In this document: positions 22,234 through 33,000 of the stretch, piece by piece | Layout of the letters: each line of letters begins with the position of its first letter | How positions within the stretch are numbered: position 1 is the stretch's first letter | From: WHSM01 sp036375165 | Lineage (GTDB): Bacteria > Actinomycetota > Actinomycetes > Mycobacteriales > Micromonosporaceae | Length of the DNA stretch: 64,000 nt | NCBI GenBank assembly: GCA_036375165.1 | Contig: DASUSI010000001.1 | Location: forward strand, 7,011 to 71,010 | Reading direction: 5' to 3' | Made by a program: the position numbers and the translations under genes | The notes under the pieces: generated by a model | Database searches by the model: none | What the model was told of the DNA's origin: nothing | The model's input: only the letters and a program-made list of their open reading frames with translations

Positions 22234-23865
22234 GTGTACGAGCCATCGGAAGCGAGACCGCACTGGCCGGAGGCAGCCGAACCTGAAGGTCCCCCGGCTT
22301 CGGTATGGCCGCCGGTGCCACATCCCCTGGAGGGGCCCGCGAGCCACGAACCACCGGTCTCCGACGACACCGGACCTGGTCGGGGGCAGCACCCGGAGTC
22401 CTTCCGGCGTCGCTCCGAGGAACGCCGGGACACTGACCACGACCTTCCCGGGCCACCCGCCGGACCTCGGGACGACAACCCGCCACACCCGGCTGCCCCC
22501 CCGGTCTCCAGGCCGCCTGACGAGCCGGTACGCCCGTCGTTCCTCACCGGTGACCCGTCGCGGGGGGAGTCCCGAAGCCCGATGTCCCCCGGGCAGAGCG
22601 TGGCACCGGCCACATCCGAGGGTCGTGGTCCCGGTAACGAGAACACCGGCGAATTCCCCCGGTGGAGCACCGGCCTGGTGCCTCCCCTGGACCCCGGTTC
22701 GCAGCCGGGCCGGATCCGCGGTGGCCAGGAACAGCCGGACCAGACACCGCCGTGGTCACCGTCCGACACCGGGCGGGGACCGCATCCCGCCCCGCCGAGG
22801 GCGGAGCGTCATGCCTGGAACGATCCGTCCCGGCGGAGTGACTCACCGGATCCGCGCCCGGTGTCGGGATCCGGTGAATCCGACCCGCGACGGGCACGGC
22901 AGCCCTCCGCCGTCGAGCGCGACCCGGGGGCCCGGGACGATCCGCGCACTGTTCCCGGGTACTCCACGGGGGGACCATCGGGGCCTGGGGTTGATCCGGT
23001 GCCGGCCTGGTTGGAGCGGATGCGCCGCGACACGGGGGCGTACCCCCCGGGGCGACCCCACGATCCGGGCACGCCCGACGCGGTGGTGCCGCCGCGGGAC
23101 CGTCCCGGTCCGCGACAATCCCCGACGAGTCCGCAACCGGAGGACCCACCGGGCCGGGGGCGGCCGCATGAGAGCGGCAAGGCTGACGCGGCCACCGTAC
23201 TCACCGCGGTGCGGGGACTCCCCGGAGTACGGGGTGCCGAACTGGTGGGCGAGCCGGGCCGGCCGCAGGTGTTACGCCTGGATCTGGTCGCATCGGTTGA
23301 TCCGCACACCGTGGGTCGGCAGGCGGCCGCGCTGCTGCGGGACCAACTCGGGGTGAACGCGGCGGTGCGGGCCCGCAGCCAGCGGGACAGCCACGCGCTG
23401 CCGCGCGGCCCGCAACGTCCAGACCCGCCGGAGCGGGTGACCAGGCCGGAGAGTCCACCCGCACTGGCGGTGTCCATCGAACAGGTCCAGGTGGTCACGG
23501 CCGGGCCGGAGGCGGCGGTGGAGGTGGGACTGGCCGCATCCGGGGTACGGGTGGCCGGCCGTGCGTCCGGACCGGCGCACGACTGGCACGTGCTGCGCGC
23601 GGCGGTCACCGCCGCCACGGAGGCGCTCGGGATGCTGCTCGCGGGGCGGGCCCGGCTTTCTGTGGAGTACGCCGAGCTGGTCTCCGCCGGTCCGGCGAAG
23701 CTCGCGGTGGTGTCCTTGCTGCTGCTGTCCGGGGACGGCACCGAGCGGGTCGCCGGAGCCGCCCCGGTGACCGGTGAAGCCCCCGCCGCCGCGGTCCGCG
23801 CCACCATCGCCGCGGTTCGCCACCGGCTCCCCGATCTGCTGGACGACGCCGCCATCGGGAGGTGA
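22234..23865 (+). CDS. Long proline-rich protein with conserved C-terminal domain
   Basis: This 543-residue protein has about 330 disordered residues rich in Pro, Gly, Arg, Asp and Ser. The remaining 200 or so have regular secondary structure, with a repeated element: TAVRGLPGVRGAELVGEPGR...LRLDLVASV and later SIEQVQVVTAGPEAAVEVGLAASG. GTG 22234 is preferred over ATG 22171 because GAGGAG lies 6 nt upstream. No enzyme motif, signal peptide or membrane helix is apparent. I recognise no named family. Confidence 0.75.
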   Translation: MYEPSEARPHWPEAAEPEGPPASVWPPVPHPLEGPASHEPPVSDDTGPGRGQHPESFRRRSEERRDTDHDLPGPPAGPRDDNPPHPAAPPVSRPPDEPVRPSFLTGDPSRGESRSPMSPGQSVAPATSEGRGPGNENTGEFPRWSTGLVPPLDPGSQPGRIRGGQEQPDQTPPWSPSDTGRGPHPAPPRAERHAWNDPSRRSDSPDPRPVSGSGESDPRRARQPSAVERDPGARDDPRTVPGYSTGGPSGPGVDPVPAWLERMRRDTGAYPPGRPHDPGTPDAVVPPRDRPGPRQSPTSPQPEDPPGRGRPHESGKADAATVLTAVRGLPGVRGAELVGEPGRPQVLRLDLVASVDPHTVGRQAAALLRDQLGVNAAVRARSQRDSHALPRGPQRPDPPERVTRPESPPALAVSIEQVQVVTAGPEAAVEVGLAASGVRVAGRASGPAHDWHVLRAAVTAATEALGMLLAGRARLSVEYAELVSAGPAKLAVVSLLLLSGDGTERVAGAAPVTGEAPAAAVRATIAAVRHRLPDLLDDAAIGR

Positions 23866-23938
23866 GCGGCCGTTGACACGAACCCCGGGGACCGCCGCCA
23901 CGGCGCGAGAAGCGTCACCGACCCGGCAAACTTGATCC

Positions 23939-24919
23939 GTGAAGCGTGCCCGGCTGGCTCCCGAATCGGCCGTGTCGGCCCGGGACGAGCCACACCCGCC
24001 GTGGCCGGGGCACACAGTTGCGCTCGACGGGCTCACCACGTACCTCCGGCACACCCCGGCAACCCGGCCGGGCGCGCAACCGGCGCTGTACGTGCACGGG
24101 CTTGGTGGCTCGTCAACCAACTGGACCGACCTCGCGGACCTGCTGTCACCGTGGCTGGAAGGCCACGCGATTGACCTGCCCGGCTTCGGGCACAGTGACC
24201 CGATCCGGCGCTACACCCTGACCGCGCTCGCCGACCGGGTGATCCGGGTGATCGACCACCTGGGTCATGGTCCGGTGCACCTGTTCGGCAATTCGCTGGG
24301 CGGAGCTGTCTCGGTACGGATCGCGGCGACCCGTCCGGACCTGGTGCGCAGCCTCGCCCTGATCTCGCCCGCGATGCCGTTCATGGATCCTCGGAGGTCG
24401 GCCCAGGGTCGGCTGGTTCCGATGTTGCTGATCCCCAGGGTGGAACGGTTTGCGGCCCGCAGGTTCGCGGGCATGGCCGGGGAGGACATCGCCCAGCAGG
24501 TGATCGACATCTGTTGGGCGGATCCCGACAGCCTGCACCCGCGGCGACGGGCCGAGGCCATCGAGGAGGTCAATCGCCGGCTCTCCGTCCCCTGGTCCGC
24601 GGACGCGTACGTGCGTACCTTCCGCGGACTGGTGACCAGCTTCCTGCGGGCGTACCTGCCTGGGGCTGACTCGCTGTGGCGGCTGGCATCCCGGATCGCC
24701 GTGCCGACGCTGGTGATCTGGGGCCGGGAGGATCGCTTGGTGGACGTCAGGCTGGCGCCCCGGGTGGCTGGCGCGATCCCGGACAGCCGGCTGCTGATCT
24801 TGGGCCAGGTGGGGCATGTGAGCCAGATGGAACGGCCGGATCTCGTGGCCCGGGCGGTGGTCGTACTCCTCGACGAGCTGGCCGCGCCGCGCGTGCCGTC
24901 AACTGACGGTGAGGTATGA
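23939..24919 (+). CDS. Alpha/beta hydrolase
   Basis: This 326-residue serine hydrolase has the HGLGGSSTNW oxyanion loop, the nucleophile elbow GNSLGG, an acidic residue in WGREDRLVD and the catalytic histidine in GQVGHVSQMERP. The cap region (about 150-230) is helical. The substrate is not evident; lipases and epoxide-hydrolase-like esterases share these motifs. A lipase-like gene occupies a similar neighbourhood in mycobacteria. Confidence 0.9.
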   Translation: MKRARLAPESAVSARDEPHPPWPGHTVALDGLTTYLRHTPATRPGAQPALYVHGLGGSSTNWTDLADLLSPWLEGHAIDLPGFGHSDPIRRYTLTALADRVIRVIDHLGHGPVHLFGNSLGGAVSVRIAATRPDLVRSLALISPAMPFMDPRRSAQGRLVPMLLIPRVERFAARRFAGMAGEDIAQQVIDICWADPDSLHPRRRAEAIEEVNRRLSVPWSADAYVRTFRGLVTSFLRAYLPGADSLWRLASRIAVPTLVIWGREDRLVDVRLAPRVAGAIPDSRLLILGQVGHVSQMERPDLVARAVVVLLDELAAPRVPSTDGEV

Positions 24920-24981
24920 GTCGCACTGCGTCCACGGTACGGACCGTATATCGCGCCGCTACCCCCTGAAATCGGACGGGC

Positions 24982-25872
24982 ATGGCAAGCTGTACTCCGA
25001 TGACCGGAAACCGCGACGTCAGATCCCCCCACCCCAGCCGGCTGGACCGCCGAGTCGTGGAACGTCGGCGAACGGCGCAACTCCGCCGCCGAGGAATCCT
25101 TTTCGCGCTGTTGATCCTGGCCGGAACCGCGGCCGGCATCGATTTCGCGCTCGGTGGAATCACCGCGCCCGATCCGGCGGAAGTGCGGGCACAGCCGGAG
25201 CAGCACCATGCTGAGGCTCCAGAACCGGTCGGTGAGATCGCGTCGCCCAGTCCCTCCGTCTCACCGTCGCTGTCACCCCCGCCATCCAGGTCGGCGCCGG
25301 CAAAGGTTCCCTACCGCGGTCCGGGGACGTTTCGCACCGCGTCCGGGGGAACCGGGATACTGGGGGATGCCGGTGGCCTGCTGCGCTACCGGGTGAGGGT
25401 GGAGCGTGGCACCGGTCAGGACCCGGATGTGTTCGCGGAGTTCGTCGACAGCACGCTCGCGGACGAGCGGAGTTGGATCGCGGGCGGCGACATCCGACTC
25501 CAGCGCGTATCATCCGGTTCGTATAATTTCACGGTCTTCCTGACCACCCCGGCGACCACTGACCGGTTGTGCGCGCCGCTGCCGACCAACGGGTTCACGT
25601 CCTGCCGACAGGGCAACAACGTGGTGGTCAACCTCGCTCGATGGGTGTACGGCGTGGACCACTGGGATTCCGACCTGGAGAGCTACCGCGAGTACGTGGT
25701 CAACCACGAGGTGGGACACCGGCTCGGTCACGGGCACGTGCGGTGCCCGGGACGCGGCGAGCCGGCACCGGTGATGCAGCAGCAGTCGCTCAAGCTGGCC
25801 GGCTGTACCGGCAACGCCTGGCCGTACGTCGACGGGGAACTCCTGACCGGTCCGCCCGGCGGCTACGCCTAG
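24982..25872 (+). CDS. DUF3152 secreted or membrane-anchored metalloprotease-like protein
   Basis: This 296-residue protein has a basic N-terminus, one membrane or signal helix at about residues 38-58 (GILFALLILAGTAAGIDFAL), a Pro/Ser linker and a C-terminal DUF3152 domain. H242 begins the zinc motif HEVGHRLGHGH, the HExxHxxGxxH pattern of metzincin-type proteases; conserved cysteines (LCAPL, SCRQG, RCPG, GCTGN) may form disulfides. The start may lie at ATG 25000. It is followed by moeZ after 141 bp. Confidence 0.88.
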   Translation: MASCTPMTGNRDVRSPHPSRLDRRVVERRRTAQLRRRGILFALLILAGTAAGIDFALGGITAPDPAEVRAQPEQHHAEAPEPVGEIASPSPSVSPSLSPPPSRSAPAKVPYRGPGTFRTASGGTGILGDAGGLLRYRVRVERGTGQDPDVFAEFVDSTLADERSWIAGGDIRLQRVSSGSYNFTVFLTTPATTDRLCAPLPTNGFTSCRQGNNVVVNLARWVYGVDHWDSDLESYREYVVNHEVGHRLGHGHVRCPGRGEPAPVMQQQSLKLAGCTGNAWPYVDGELLTGPPGGYA

Positions 25873-26013
25873 TAACTAGCACCACCGCCCGGCCGCGTCG
25901 GACTCCGCCGGATTCCCGGCGTTCGGTGTTCCACCTCACCCACGCCGTGTGGTACCGAGAGGGAGAATTGCCGGAGCGCACACCGTCACGACCCGGACCG
26001 AAAGGCGGAACCC

Positions 26014-27201
26014 GTGCCACTGCCACCGCTCGTAGCGCCCGCGCCTGAACTCACCGTCGACGAGGTACGGCGGTATTCGCGACACCTGATCATCCCCGAC
26101 GTCGGGGTAGCGGGTCAGAAACGCCTCAAGAACTCCAGGGTCCTGGTGGTCGGGGCGGGCGGCCTCGGATCGCCCGCGCTGATGTACCTGGCCGCCGCCG
26201 GGGTGGGCACTCTCGGCGTGGTCGACTTCGACGTGGTGGACGAGTCGAATCTGCAGCGGCAGATCATCCACGGCCAGTCCGACGTCGGGCGCCCCAAGGC
26301 GCAGTCGGCGGCGGAGACCATCGCCGAGATCAACCCGCTCGTCAACGTGGTGATCCACAACGAGGCGTTGTCCAACGACAACGTGATGGAGATCTTCTCC
26401 CGGTACGACCTGATCGTGGACGGCACCGACAACTTCGCCACCCGCTACCTGGTCAACGACGCGGCGGTGCTGCTCGGCAAGCCGTACGTGTGGGGCTCGA
26501 TCTACCGCTTCGACGGGCAGGCTTCGGTGTTCTGGGCTGGACCCCCGGCGCACGGCCCCTGCTACCGCTGCCTCTACCCGGAGCCGCCACCGCCCGGGAT
26601 GGTGCCCTCCTGCGCTGAAGGCGGAGTGCTCGGGGTGCTGTGCGCCAGCATCGGCTCGATCCAGGTCAACGAGGCGATCAAGCTGCTGGCCGGCTTCGGC
26701 GAGCCGCTGGTGGGCCGGCTCATGGTGTACGACGCGCTGGAGATGTCGTACCGCTCGATCAAGGTCCGCAAGGACCCGAACTGCGCGCTGTGCGGTGAGA
26801 ACCCCACCATCACCGGGCTGATCGACTATGAGGACTTCTGCGGCGCGGTGTCCGACGAGGCCGCCCAGGCGGTGCAGGGTTCCACCATCACCGCGGTTGA
26901 GCTCAAGGAGTGGATGGACGCCGGAAAAGACTTCCACCTGGTGGACGTACGGGAGCCGGCCGAATACGAGATCGTGCGGATTCCCGGCTCGGTGCTGATC
27001 CCGAAGGGGGACATCCTCTCCGGTGAGGCCCTGTCCTCTCTGCCCCAGAACAGGCAGATCGTGCTGCACTGCAAGTCGGGGGTACGGTCCGCCGAAGCGC
27101 TCGCCGCGCTCAAGGCGGCCGGCTTCACCGACGCGGTGCACGTCCAGGGTGGCGTGGTGGCCTGGGCGAAGCAGGTTGACCCGTCGCTGCCGACGTACTG
27201 A
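26014..27201 (+). CDS. moeZ: Adenylyltransferase/sulfurtransferase MoeZ
   Basis: The 395-residue protein fuses a ThiF/MoeB E1-like domain (GAGGLGSPALMYLAAAG nucleotide loop; zinc cysteines in CYRC and CALC) to a C-terminal rhodanese domain with the active-site loop CKSGVRS. It activates sulfur-carrier proteins such as MoaD, ThiS or CysO by adenylation and thiocarboxylation, serving molybdopterin, thiamin or cysteine synthesis. Length and domain order match actinobacterial MoeZ. The GTG at 26014 was chosen; VPLPPLVAPAPELTVDEVRRY is the usual N-terminus. Confidence 0.95.
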   Translation: MPLPPLVAPAPELTVDEVRRYSRHLIIPDVGVAGQKRLKNSRVLVVGAGGLGSPALMYLAAAGVGTLGVVDFDVVDESNLQRQIIHGQSDVGRPKAQSAAETIAEINPLVNVVIHNEALSNDNVMEIFSRYDLIVDGTDNFATRYLVNDAAVLLGKPYVWGSIYRFDGQASVFWAGPPAHGPCYRCLYPEPPPPGMVPSCAEGGVLGVLCASIGSIQVNEAIKLLAGFGEPLVGRLMVYDALEMSYRSIKVRKDPNCALCGENPTITGLIDYEDFCGAVSDEAAQAVQGSTITAVELKEWMDAGKDFHLVDVREPAEYEIVRIPGSVLIPKGDILSGEALSSLPQNRQIVLHCKSGVRSAEALAALKAAGFTDAVHVQGGVVAWAKQVDPSLPTY

Positions 27202-27203
27202 GC

Positions 27204-28115
27204 ATGGTTTCCCGGCCGGACGTGCTGCGGGCCTCGGCCCGGATCGCGGAGCGGGTGCGACACACCCCCGTCCTGGAGGTTTTCGAACCCGGCCCGCTAC
27301 TGCTCAAGCTGGAGTTTCTGCAGCACTCCGGCTCGTTCAAGGCCCGGGGAGCGTTCAATCGGGTCCTGGCGGCGGCCGAGAGCGGTGAGCTGACCGACAC
27401 CGGGGTGATCGCGGCGTCGGGTGGCAACGCCGGCCTGGCATTCGGGTACGCGGCCGCCGTGGTCGGGGTGCCCGCCGAGGTGTACGTGCCGCAGACCGCC
27501 CCGGCGGTGAAGGTGGCGAAGCTGCGGGCCCTGGGCGCCACGGTGGTGCAGCACGGCCGGGAGTACGTGGCGGCGTACGAGGCGGCGCGCAAGCGTCAGG
27601 CGGAAACCGGCGCGGTGTTCTGCCACCCGTACGACCAGCCGGAGGTTGTCGCCGGTCAGGGCACCGTGGCGCTGGAGCTGCCCGCCGTGGACACGGTCCT
27701 GGTGGCGGTCGGAGGCGGCGGCCTGGTCTCCGGCATCGCCGCCGCGTTGGAGGGACGTTCCCGGGTGGTGGGCGTGGAACCGGAAAGCTGCCCCACGCTG
27801 CACGCGGCGCTCGTCGCGGGGGAACCGGTCGACGTACCGGTCGGCGGAGTGGCCGCGGACTCCCTCGGGGCACGCAGGCTCGGCGAGATCGCGTTCCAGG
27901 TGGTGACCCGGTGCGCGGTGGCCTCGCTCCTGGTGTCCGACGAGGTGATCGTGGCGGCCCGCCGGGACCTGTGGGACCGGTACCGGATCGTGGTGGAACA
28001 CGGTGCCGCGACCGCGTGGGCGGCGCTGTTCACCGGCGGGTATCGCCCGCAGCCGGGGGAGCGGGTGGCGGTGGTGTTGTGCGGCGCCAACACCGACCCG
28101 GCCGACCTCGGGTAG
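27204..28115 (+). CDS. Serine/threonine dehydratase-like PLP enzyme
   Basis: This 303-residue fold-type II PLP enzyme has the cofactor lysine in SGSFKARGAFNR (about residue 47), the SGGNAGLAFG substrate loop and the GGGGLVSGIAAAL phosphate-binding loop. It likely deaminates threonine or serine, but it lacks an ACT regulatory domain, so it is catabolic-type or a related racemase. It starts 2 nt after the moeZ stop and is likely co-transcribed with it. Confidence 0.9.
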   Translation: MVSRPDVLRASARIAERVRHTPVLEVFEPGPLLLKLEFLQHSGSFKARGAFNRVLAAAESGELTDTGVIAASGGNAGLAFGYAAAVVGVPAEVYVPQTAPAVKVAKLRALGATVVQHGREYVAAYEAARKRQAETGAVFCHPYDQPEVVAGQGTVALELPAVDTVLVAVGGGGLVSGIAAALEGRSRVVGVEPESCPTLHAALVAGEPVDVPVGGVAADSLGARRLGEIAFQVVTRCAVASLLVSDEVIVAARRDLWDRYRIVVEHGAATAWAALFTGGYRPQPGERVAVVLCGANTDPADLG

Positions 28116-28176
28116 CCCGGGGCTGCCGTCGGGCCACCTCGCCGCCCCCGGCTGACGTTGCGGCTACCGTGTCCGG

Positions 28177-28485
28177 GTGGCCGACGAGGAGTACGTCGAG
28201 GCGGTGCTGTCGCTTGTGGAGCGGATCCCGCCGGGCCGGGTGATGTCGTACGGATCGGTCGCCGAGTGGGTACGCGACCGCACCGGCCGGGGCTCGGCCC
28301 GGGTGGTGGGCAACGTGATGGCACGGTATGGCGGCGCGGTGCCCTGGCACCGGGTGGTGGCCGGGAACGGGCGGCTGCAACCCGGACACGAGGTCGAGGC
28401 GTGGCAGCGGCTCACCGCCGAGGGCGTGCCGTTCCGCACCGACAAGGTCGATATGGCCCGTGCCGCCTGGTATCCGGACGACTGA
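28177..28485 (+). CDS. Alkyltransferase-like protein (MGMT-type, no active cysteine)
   Basis: This 102-residue protein has the DNA-binding domain of O6-alkylguanine-DNA alkyltransferase (IPPGRVMSYGSVAEWV, RVVGNVMARYGGAVPWHRVV). The active-site PCHRV has become PWHRV with W57, the mark of alkyltransferase-like (ATL) proteins. ATLs bind alkylated guanine and flag it for nucleotide excision repair. A similar gene occurs in the corresponding mycobacterial block. Confidence 0.93.
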   Translation: MADEEYVEAVLSLVERIPPGRVMSYGSVAEWVRDRTGRGSARVVGNVMARYGGAVPWHRVVAGNGRLQPGHEVEAWQRLTAEGVPFRTDKVDMARAAWYPDD

Positions 28486-28490
28486 GGCCC

Positions 28491-29972
28491 TTAGCGGGTG
28501 AGGCCGACCCCGCCGCGGCGCGGGTCGCCCCCGGCACCGGTACGTCCCACCGCGCTCGCTCCGCCGAAGTAGTGGTTCAGCCCATCCCACCGCTGGATCG
28601 GGTAGCCCGCCGCGGCCAGTGCCGCCAGTTCCGGTTCCGGAACCCCCGGTTCGGTGTGCACCACGCCGTCCAGCACGTGGAACCGGGGCCGGGCGATCGC
28701 CGTCGCCGGGTCCAGCCCGTCCAACAGCACCCCAACCAGGGTGTGCACCAGCGCGGTACGGATCCGGGAGGCCCCGGCAGCCCCGGCCGCGAGCGCCAGC
28801 GTGTCGCGTTCGGTCACCACCAGTGGGCACATCATGCTGGCCATCCGCTGTCCCGGACCCTGCTTCGCGGTCAGCAGTTCCGCTTCGCCGAGCATCGAGT
28901 TCAGGTGCACTCCGAGCCCGGGCAGCCACACCCCGGCGCCCACCCCCAGTGTGGTGGTGACGACGCAGGCGTTCCCGGCGGAGTCCACCACACTGATGTT
29001 GGTGGTCTCACCGCGCCGCTGCTGCCCCGCGTCGCGTAGCGCGTCGGCGATCCGTACCACCCGCTTGTCCGGGGCCAGCCCGGCGAGGGGAGGGAGACTC
29101 GCGATGGTCTCCACGGTGCGGTTCAGGTCGGTGCGTCCGTACACCCGGTACCCGTCGACGTCGGCGGACGTCACGGAGACCTCCAGTACCCGGTAGGCCG
29201 CCAGGTCGGTGTGACTGAGCGCCCCGCCCGCCTTCCGTACCGCGTCCACGGTCGCCGCCCCGATCTCGCCGGCGTAGAAGACGGCGGGGCCCTGTTCGGC
29301 GAGCAGCGCCAGGGCCTGGTCCAGGCCGGGGTGGTAGAGCAGGTCGCCGCCGTCCAGCAGCCGACCGTCCGGCGCGTACACCGCGGCACCGTCGCCGTGC
29401 AGCATCACCGGGGCGAGCGACACCAGGGTACGGGCCTGTGCCACCGGCAACGCGACGCCGCGACGTGCCAGCCGCAGCGCGGGTATCACCACCGACCGCC
29501 ACGGCAACCGGCCCCAACGGGCGTGCATCTCGCCGCACCCGGCGGGTACGCCGGGCACCGCGACGCTGGCGCCGCCCACGGCGTACTGCACCGGCACGGC
29601 ACCGAAGTTGACCTCCACCGCGGTCATCGGCATGGCGGCGGTCCCAGGGTCCAGCCCAGGCACCGCGACGAAGAAGTCCAGGCAGGTCACGGTGCGGCTG
29701 GCGGCGTCGTAGTACGTGGCGTACCCGCCCCCGGCGATCCCGGTGAGCAGGGTCTCGGCCACGCAACTGGCCAGTACGGCGGCCACCGCCGCGTCCGCTG
29801 CCGTGCCCCCGGCGTCGAGTACGTCGATGCCGACCTGTGCGGTCGCTGGGTGACCGGCAGCCACGCCGGCACGCACCCTCGTCGCCCTCCTCCTGCCGGA
29901 CTCCGGTGTCCCGGAAGCGCGGAACCCCCAGGGCCGGGCCCCGGGTCCCCGCACAGGATCCACCAGTCGCAT
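28491..29972 (-). CDS. Gamma-glutamyltransferase family protein
   Basis: This protein of 493 residues has an Ntn-hydrolase fold: AATAQVGIDVLDAGGTAADAA near the start (core VGIDVLDAGGTAAD), LLTGIAGGGYATYY, and the autoprocessing threonine T323 in GETTNISVVD. It should cleave gamma-glutamyl bonds after self-cleavage into two chains. There is no clear signal peptide, and the start at 29972 is the first ATG before the conserved region; the longer frame extends over the adnA promoter. It is convergent with the ATL gene, 5 bp apart. Confidence 0.88.
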   Translation of the reverse strand: MRLVDPVRGPGARPWGFRASGTPESGRRRATRVRAGVAAGHPATAQVGIDVLDAGGTAADAAVAAVLASCVAETLLTGIAGGGYATYYDAASRTVTCLDFFVAVPGLDPGTAAMPMTAVEVNFGAVPVQYAVGGASVAVPGVPAGCGEMHARWGRLPWRSVVIPALRLARRGVALPVAQARTLVSLAPVMLHGDGAAVYAPDGRLLDGGDLLYHPGLDQALALLAEQGPAVFYAGEIGAATVDAVRKAGGALSHTDLAAYRVLEVSVTSADVDGYRVYGRTDLNRTVETIASLPPLAGLAPDKRVVRIADALRDAGQQRRGETTNISVVDSAGNACVVTTTLGVGAGVWLPGLGVHLNSMLGEAELLTAKQGPGQRMASMMCPLVVTERDTLALAAGAAGASRIRTALVHTLVGVLLDGLDPATAIARPRFHVLDGVVHTEPGVPEPELAALAAAGYPIQRWDGLNHYFGGASAVGRTGAGGDPRRGGVGLTR

Positions 29973-30068
29973 TATTCGCAGTTGGCGGTGTCCGGGAGAC
30001 CCGAATCCGCAAAGCGGAGTGCCGTGCCGGTCCCGGGATGGATCATACCCGCGTGATCTGATGTCCGG

Positions 30069-33000
30069 GTGACCCTGGCGTCGACCGCAACCCGACCGAC
30101 GTACCGCCTGGTCCGCCGACCGTTCGAGCCGACGGTACCGTCGCTGGACGAAACCCAGCGGCAGATCGTGGCGCACCGACGGGGCCCGTTGCTGGGGCTC
30201 GGCGGCCCGGGCACCGGCAAGACCACCGTACTGGTCGAGGCCGCCGCCGCCCGGGTCGCCGAAGGCACCGACCCGGAGCGGTTGCTGGTGCTCACCTTCA
30301 GCCGCCGGGGCGCGGCCCGGTTGCGGACCAGGATCGCGGCCAGGGTCGCCATGGACGGCCGGGCCTGCGGTGAGCTTTCGGTCCGTACCTTCCACGGGTA
30401 CGCGTTCGCCGTGCTCCGGCGACTCGCGGCACGGTACGGCGAGCCGCTGCCCCGGCTACTCAACGGCCCCGAGCAGGACCTGGTGATCCGGGAGCTGCTC
30501 GCCCACGACACCGTCGGGTGGCCAGTCTCACTGCGGTCCGCGCTGCGTACCCGGGGATTCGCCGCCGAACTGCGGGACCTGTTACTGCGGGCCTCCGAGC
30601 GTGGGGTGGGGCCGCAGCACCTGGCCGAGCTGGGCCGGGAGCACGGCCGTGACGACTGGGTGGCCGCCGCCCGGTTCGCCCGGGAGTACGGGGATGTGCT
30701 GACCTTGCGGGACGCCACCACATTCGGCTCGGTCGGCTACGACACGGCGGAGCTGATCCGGGTCACCACAGCACGGCTCGCCGCCGATGTCGACGCGTTG
30801 GCCGCCGAACGGAGCCGGGCCCGGTTCACGTACGTGGACGAGATCCACGACCTGGACCCGGCGCAGTGGGACCTGTTGCACCTGATCGCCGGAGGCGGCG
30901 GCAACCTGGTGGGCTTCGGTGACCCGGACTCGTCGATGTTCGCGTTCCGGGGGGCGGACCCGACTGAGATCTGGCGGATGACCGAGCGGTTCCGCAGCGC
31001 CTCCGGTGAGCCGGCACCCATCGTCGCCCTGCACACCTGCTGGCGGTCCGGTCCGGCGTTGGTGGCCGCCGCCGACCGGGTGGTCGAGCGGGTACGCGGC
31101 CCCGGTCGGCACCGGGTGCGCCGGCCGGCCACCGGAACCCCGGACGGTGCGGTCGAGGTGCGGCTGTTCCGGTCGGTGACCCAGGAGGCGGCGTACCTGG
31201 CACACCGGTTACGGGCGGCACACCTGCTGGACGGGGTGCCGTGGTCGGCCATGGCGGTGCTGATGCGCTCCGCGTCGATGCAACTCGCCGGGCTGCGTCG
31301 GGCGCTGACGCAGGCCGGCGTCCCGGTCCGGGTGGCCGCCGACGACCTGCCGTTGGCAGCGCAGCCGGCGACCGCGCCGCTGCTGCTGCTGTTGCGCTGC
31401 GCCCTGGAGCCGGCCGGGGTGGACGAGGAGGTCGCGGTGGCGCTGCTGCACTCCCCGCTGGGTGGTGCGGATCCGTTCGCGGAGCGGCGGCTCCGCCAAG
31501 GGCTGCGTGGCCTCGCGCTGGCCGCCGGGGACCGCCGTCCGTCGGGCGTGCTGCTCGCCGAAGCGCTCGCTGACCCGGCGGAACTGGCCGCGTTGGACGC
31601 CCGGTGGGCGGCCCCGGCCCGTCGGGTCGCCGCCCTGCTCGCCACCACCCGGGAGACGGTGCGGCACCCGGAGGCCACGGCCGAGCAGGCGCTCTGGGAA
31701 CTGTGGCAGGCCAGCGGGCTGGCAGAACGGTGGGCCGCGGCGAGTGCCGCGGGCGGTCAGCGGGGTGCCGCCGCGGACCGGGACCTGGACGCGGTGCTCG
31801 CGCTGTTCGACGCGGCGGCACGGTTTACCGACCGGCTGCCCGGAGCGGGCCCGCGAGCCTTCCTGGAACACCTCGTGGGGCAGCAGATCCCGGCCGATTC
31901 GCTGGCCCCGGCCGCGGAGACCGGGGAAGCGGTCAGCCTGATCACGGTGCACTCCGCGAAGGGCCTGGAGTGGGATCTGGTGGCGGTCCCTGGGGTGCAG
32001 GAAGGACGTTGGCCGGACCTGCGGTTGCGCGGCTCGGTGCTGGGGTCTGAGCTGCTGGTCGACGTGGTGTCCGGCCGTGCCGTGCCGGGGGACCGGTCCG
32101 GGTCGCTCACCGCGGCTCTGGACGAGGAGCGCCGGTTGTGCTTCGTTGCCGTGACCCGGGCCCGCACCCAGCTGATCATGACCGCCATCGCCTCCGGTGA
32201 CGGCGAGGAACAGCCGAGCCGGTTTCTGGATGAGCTGGCCGCCCCGGATTCCGGGCCGGAACCCGCGTCAGAGCCGGACACCGGGTCCTCGCCGGCTGGT
32301 GTGCCGGATGCCGGGCCGCCGCTGACCCTGACGCTGCCCGCCCTGGTGGCCCGGTTACGTACCGTGGTGGCCGATCCGCGGGCCGGGCTGGTGCGGCGCC
32401 GAGCCGCCGCCCGCCAGCTCGCCCGGCTGGCCGACACCCGGGTAGCGGGCGCCCACCCGGACCAGTGGTGGGGGTTGCGGCCATTGTCGGACCCCGGCCC
32501 GCTCGCCGCCGCCGGCGAACCGGCGACGGTCTCCCCGTCCATGGTGGAGCAGGCACGGCGGTGCGGCCTGCGGTGGTTGCTGGAGCGGCACGGCGGCGCG
32601 AAGCCGCCCGGTGCGGAGCAGACGGTGGGCAGCCTGGTGCATGCCGCCGCCGAACGGGTGGACCGGCTCACCACACCCGAGCTTTACCGCTACCTCGACG
32701 AGCACTGGGGGGTGGTGGAGGTAGCGGCGCGCTGGGAGGAAGGCCGCAAGCGGGAGCAGGCCGAGCAGATGGTGCAGCGACTGGTGCGCTGGGTGGCCAA
32801 CAACCCTCGGGAACTGGTCGCCACCGAGCAACCGTTTCAGGCCACTCTCCCGGGAAGCGATGTCACGATCACGGGCACGGTCGACCGGGTCGAACGCGAC
32901 GCCGCCGGCCGGCTGGTGATCATCGATTTCAAGACCGGTAAGTCCTCGCCGACCGGCGAGGAGGTGCGCCGCCACCCCCAGCTCGGCACGTACCAGCTCG

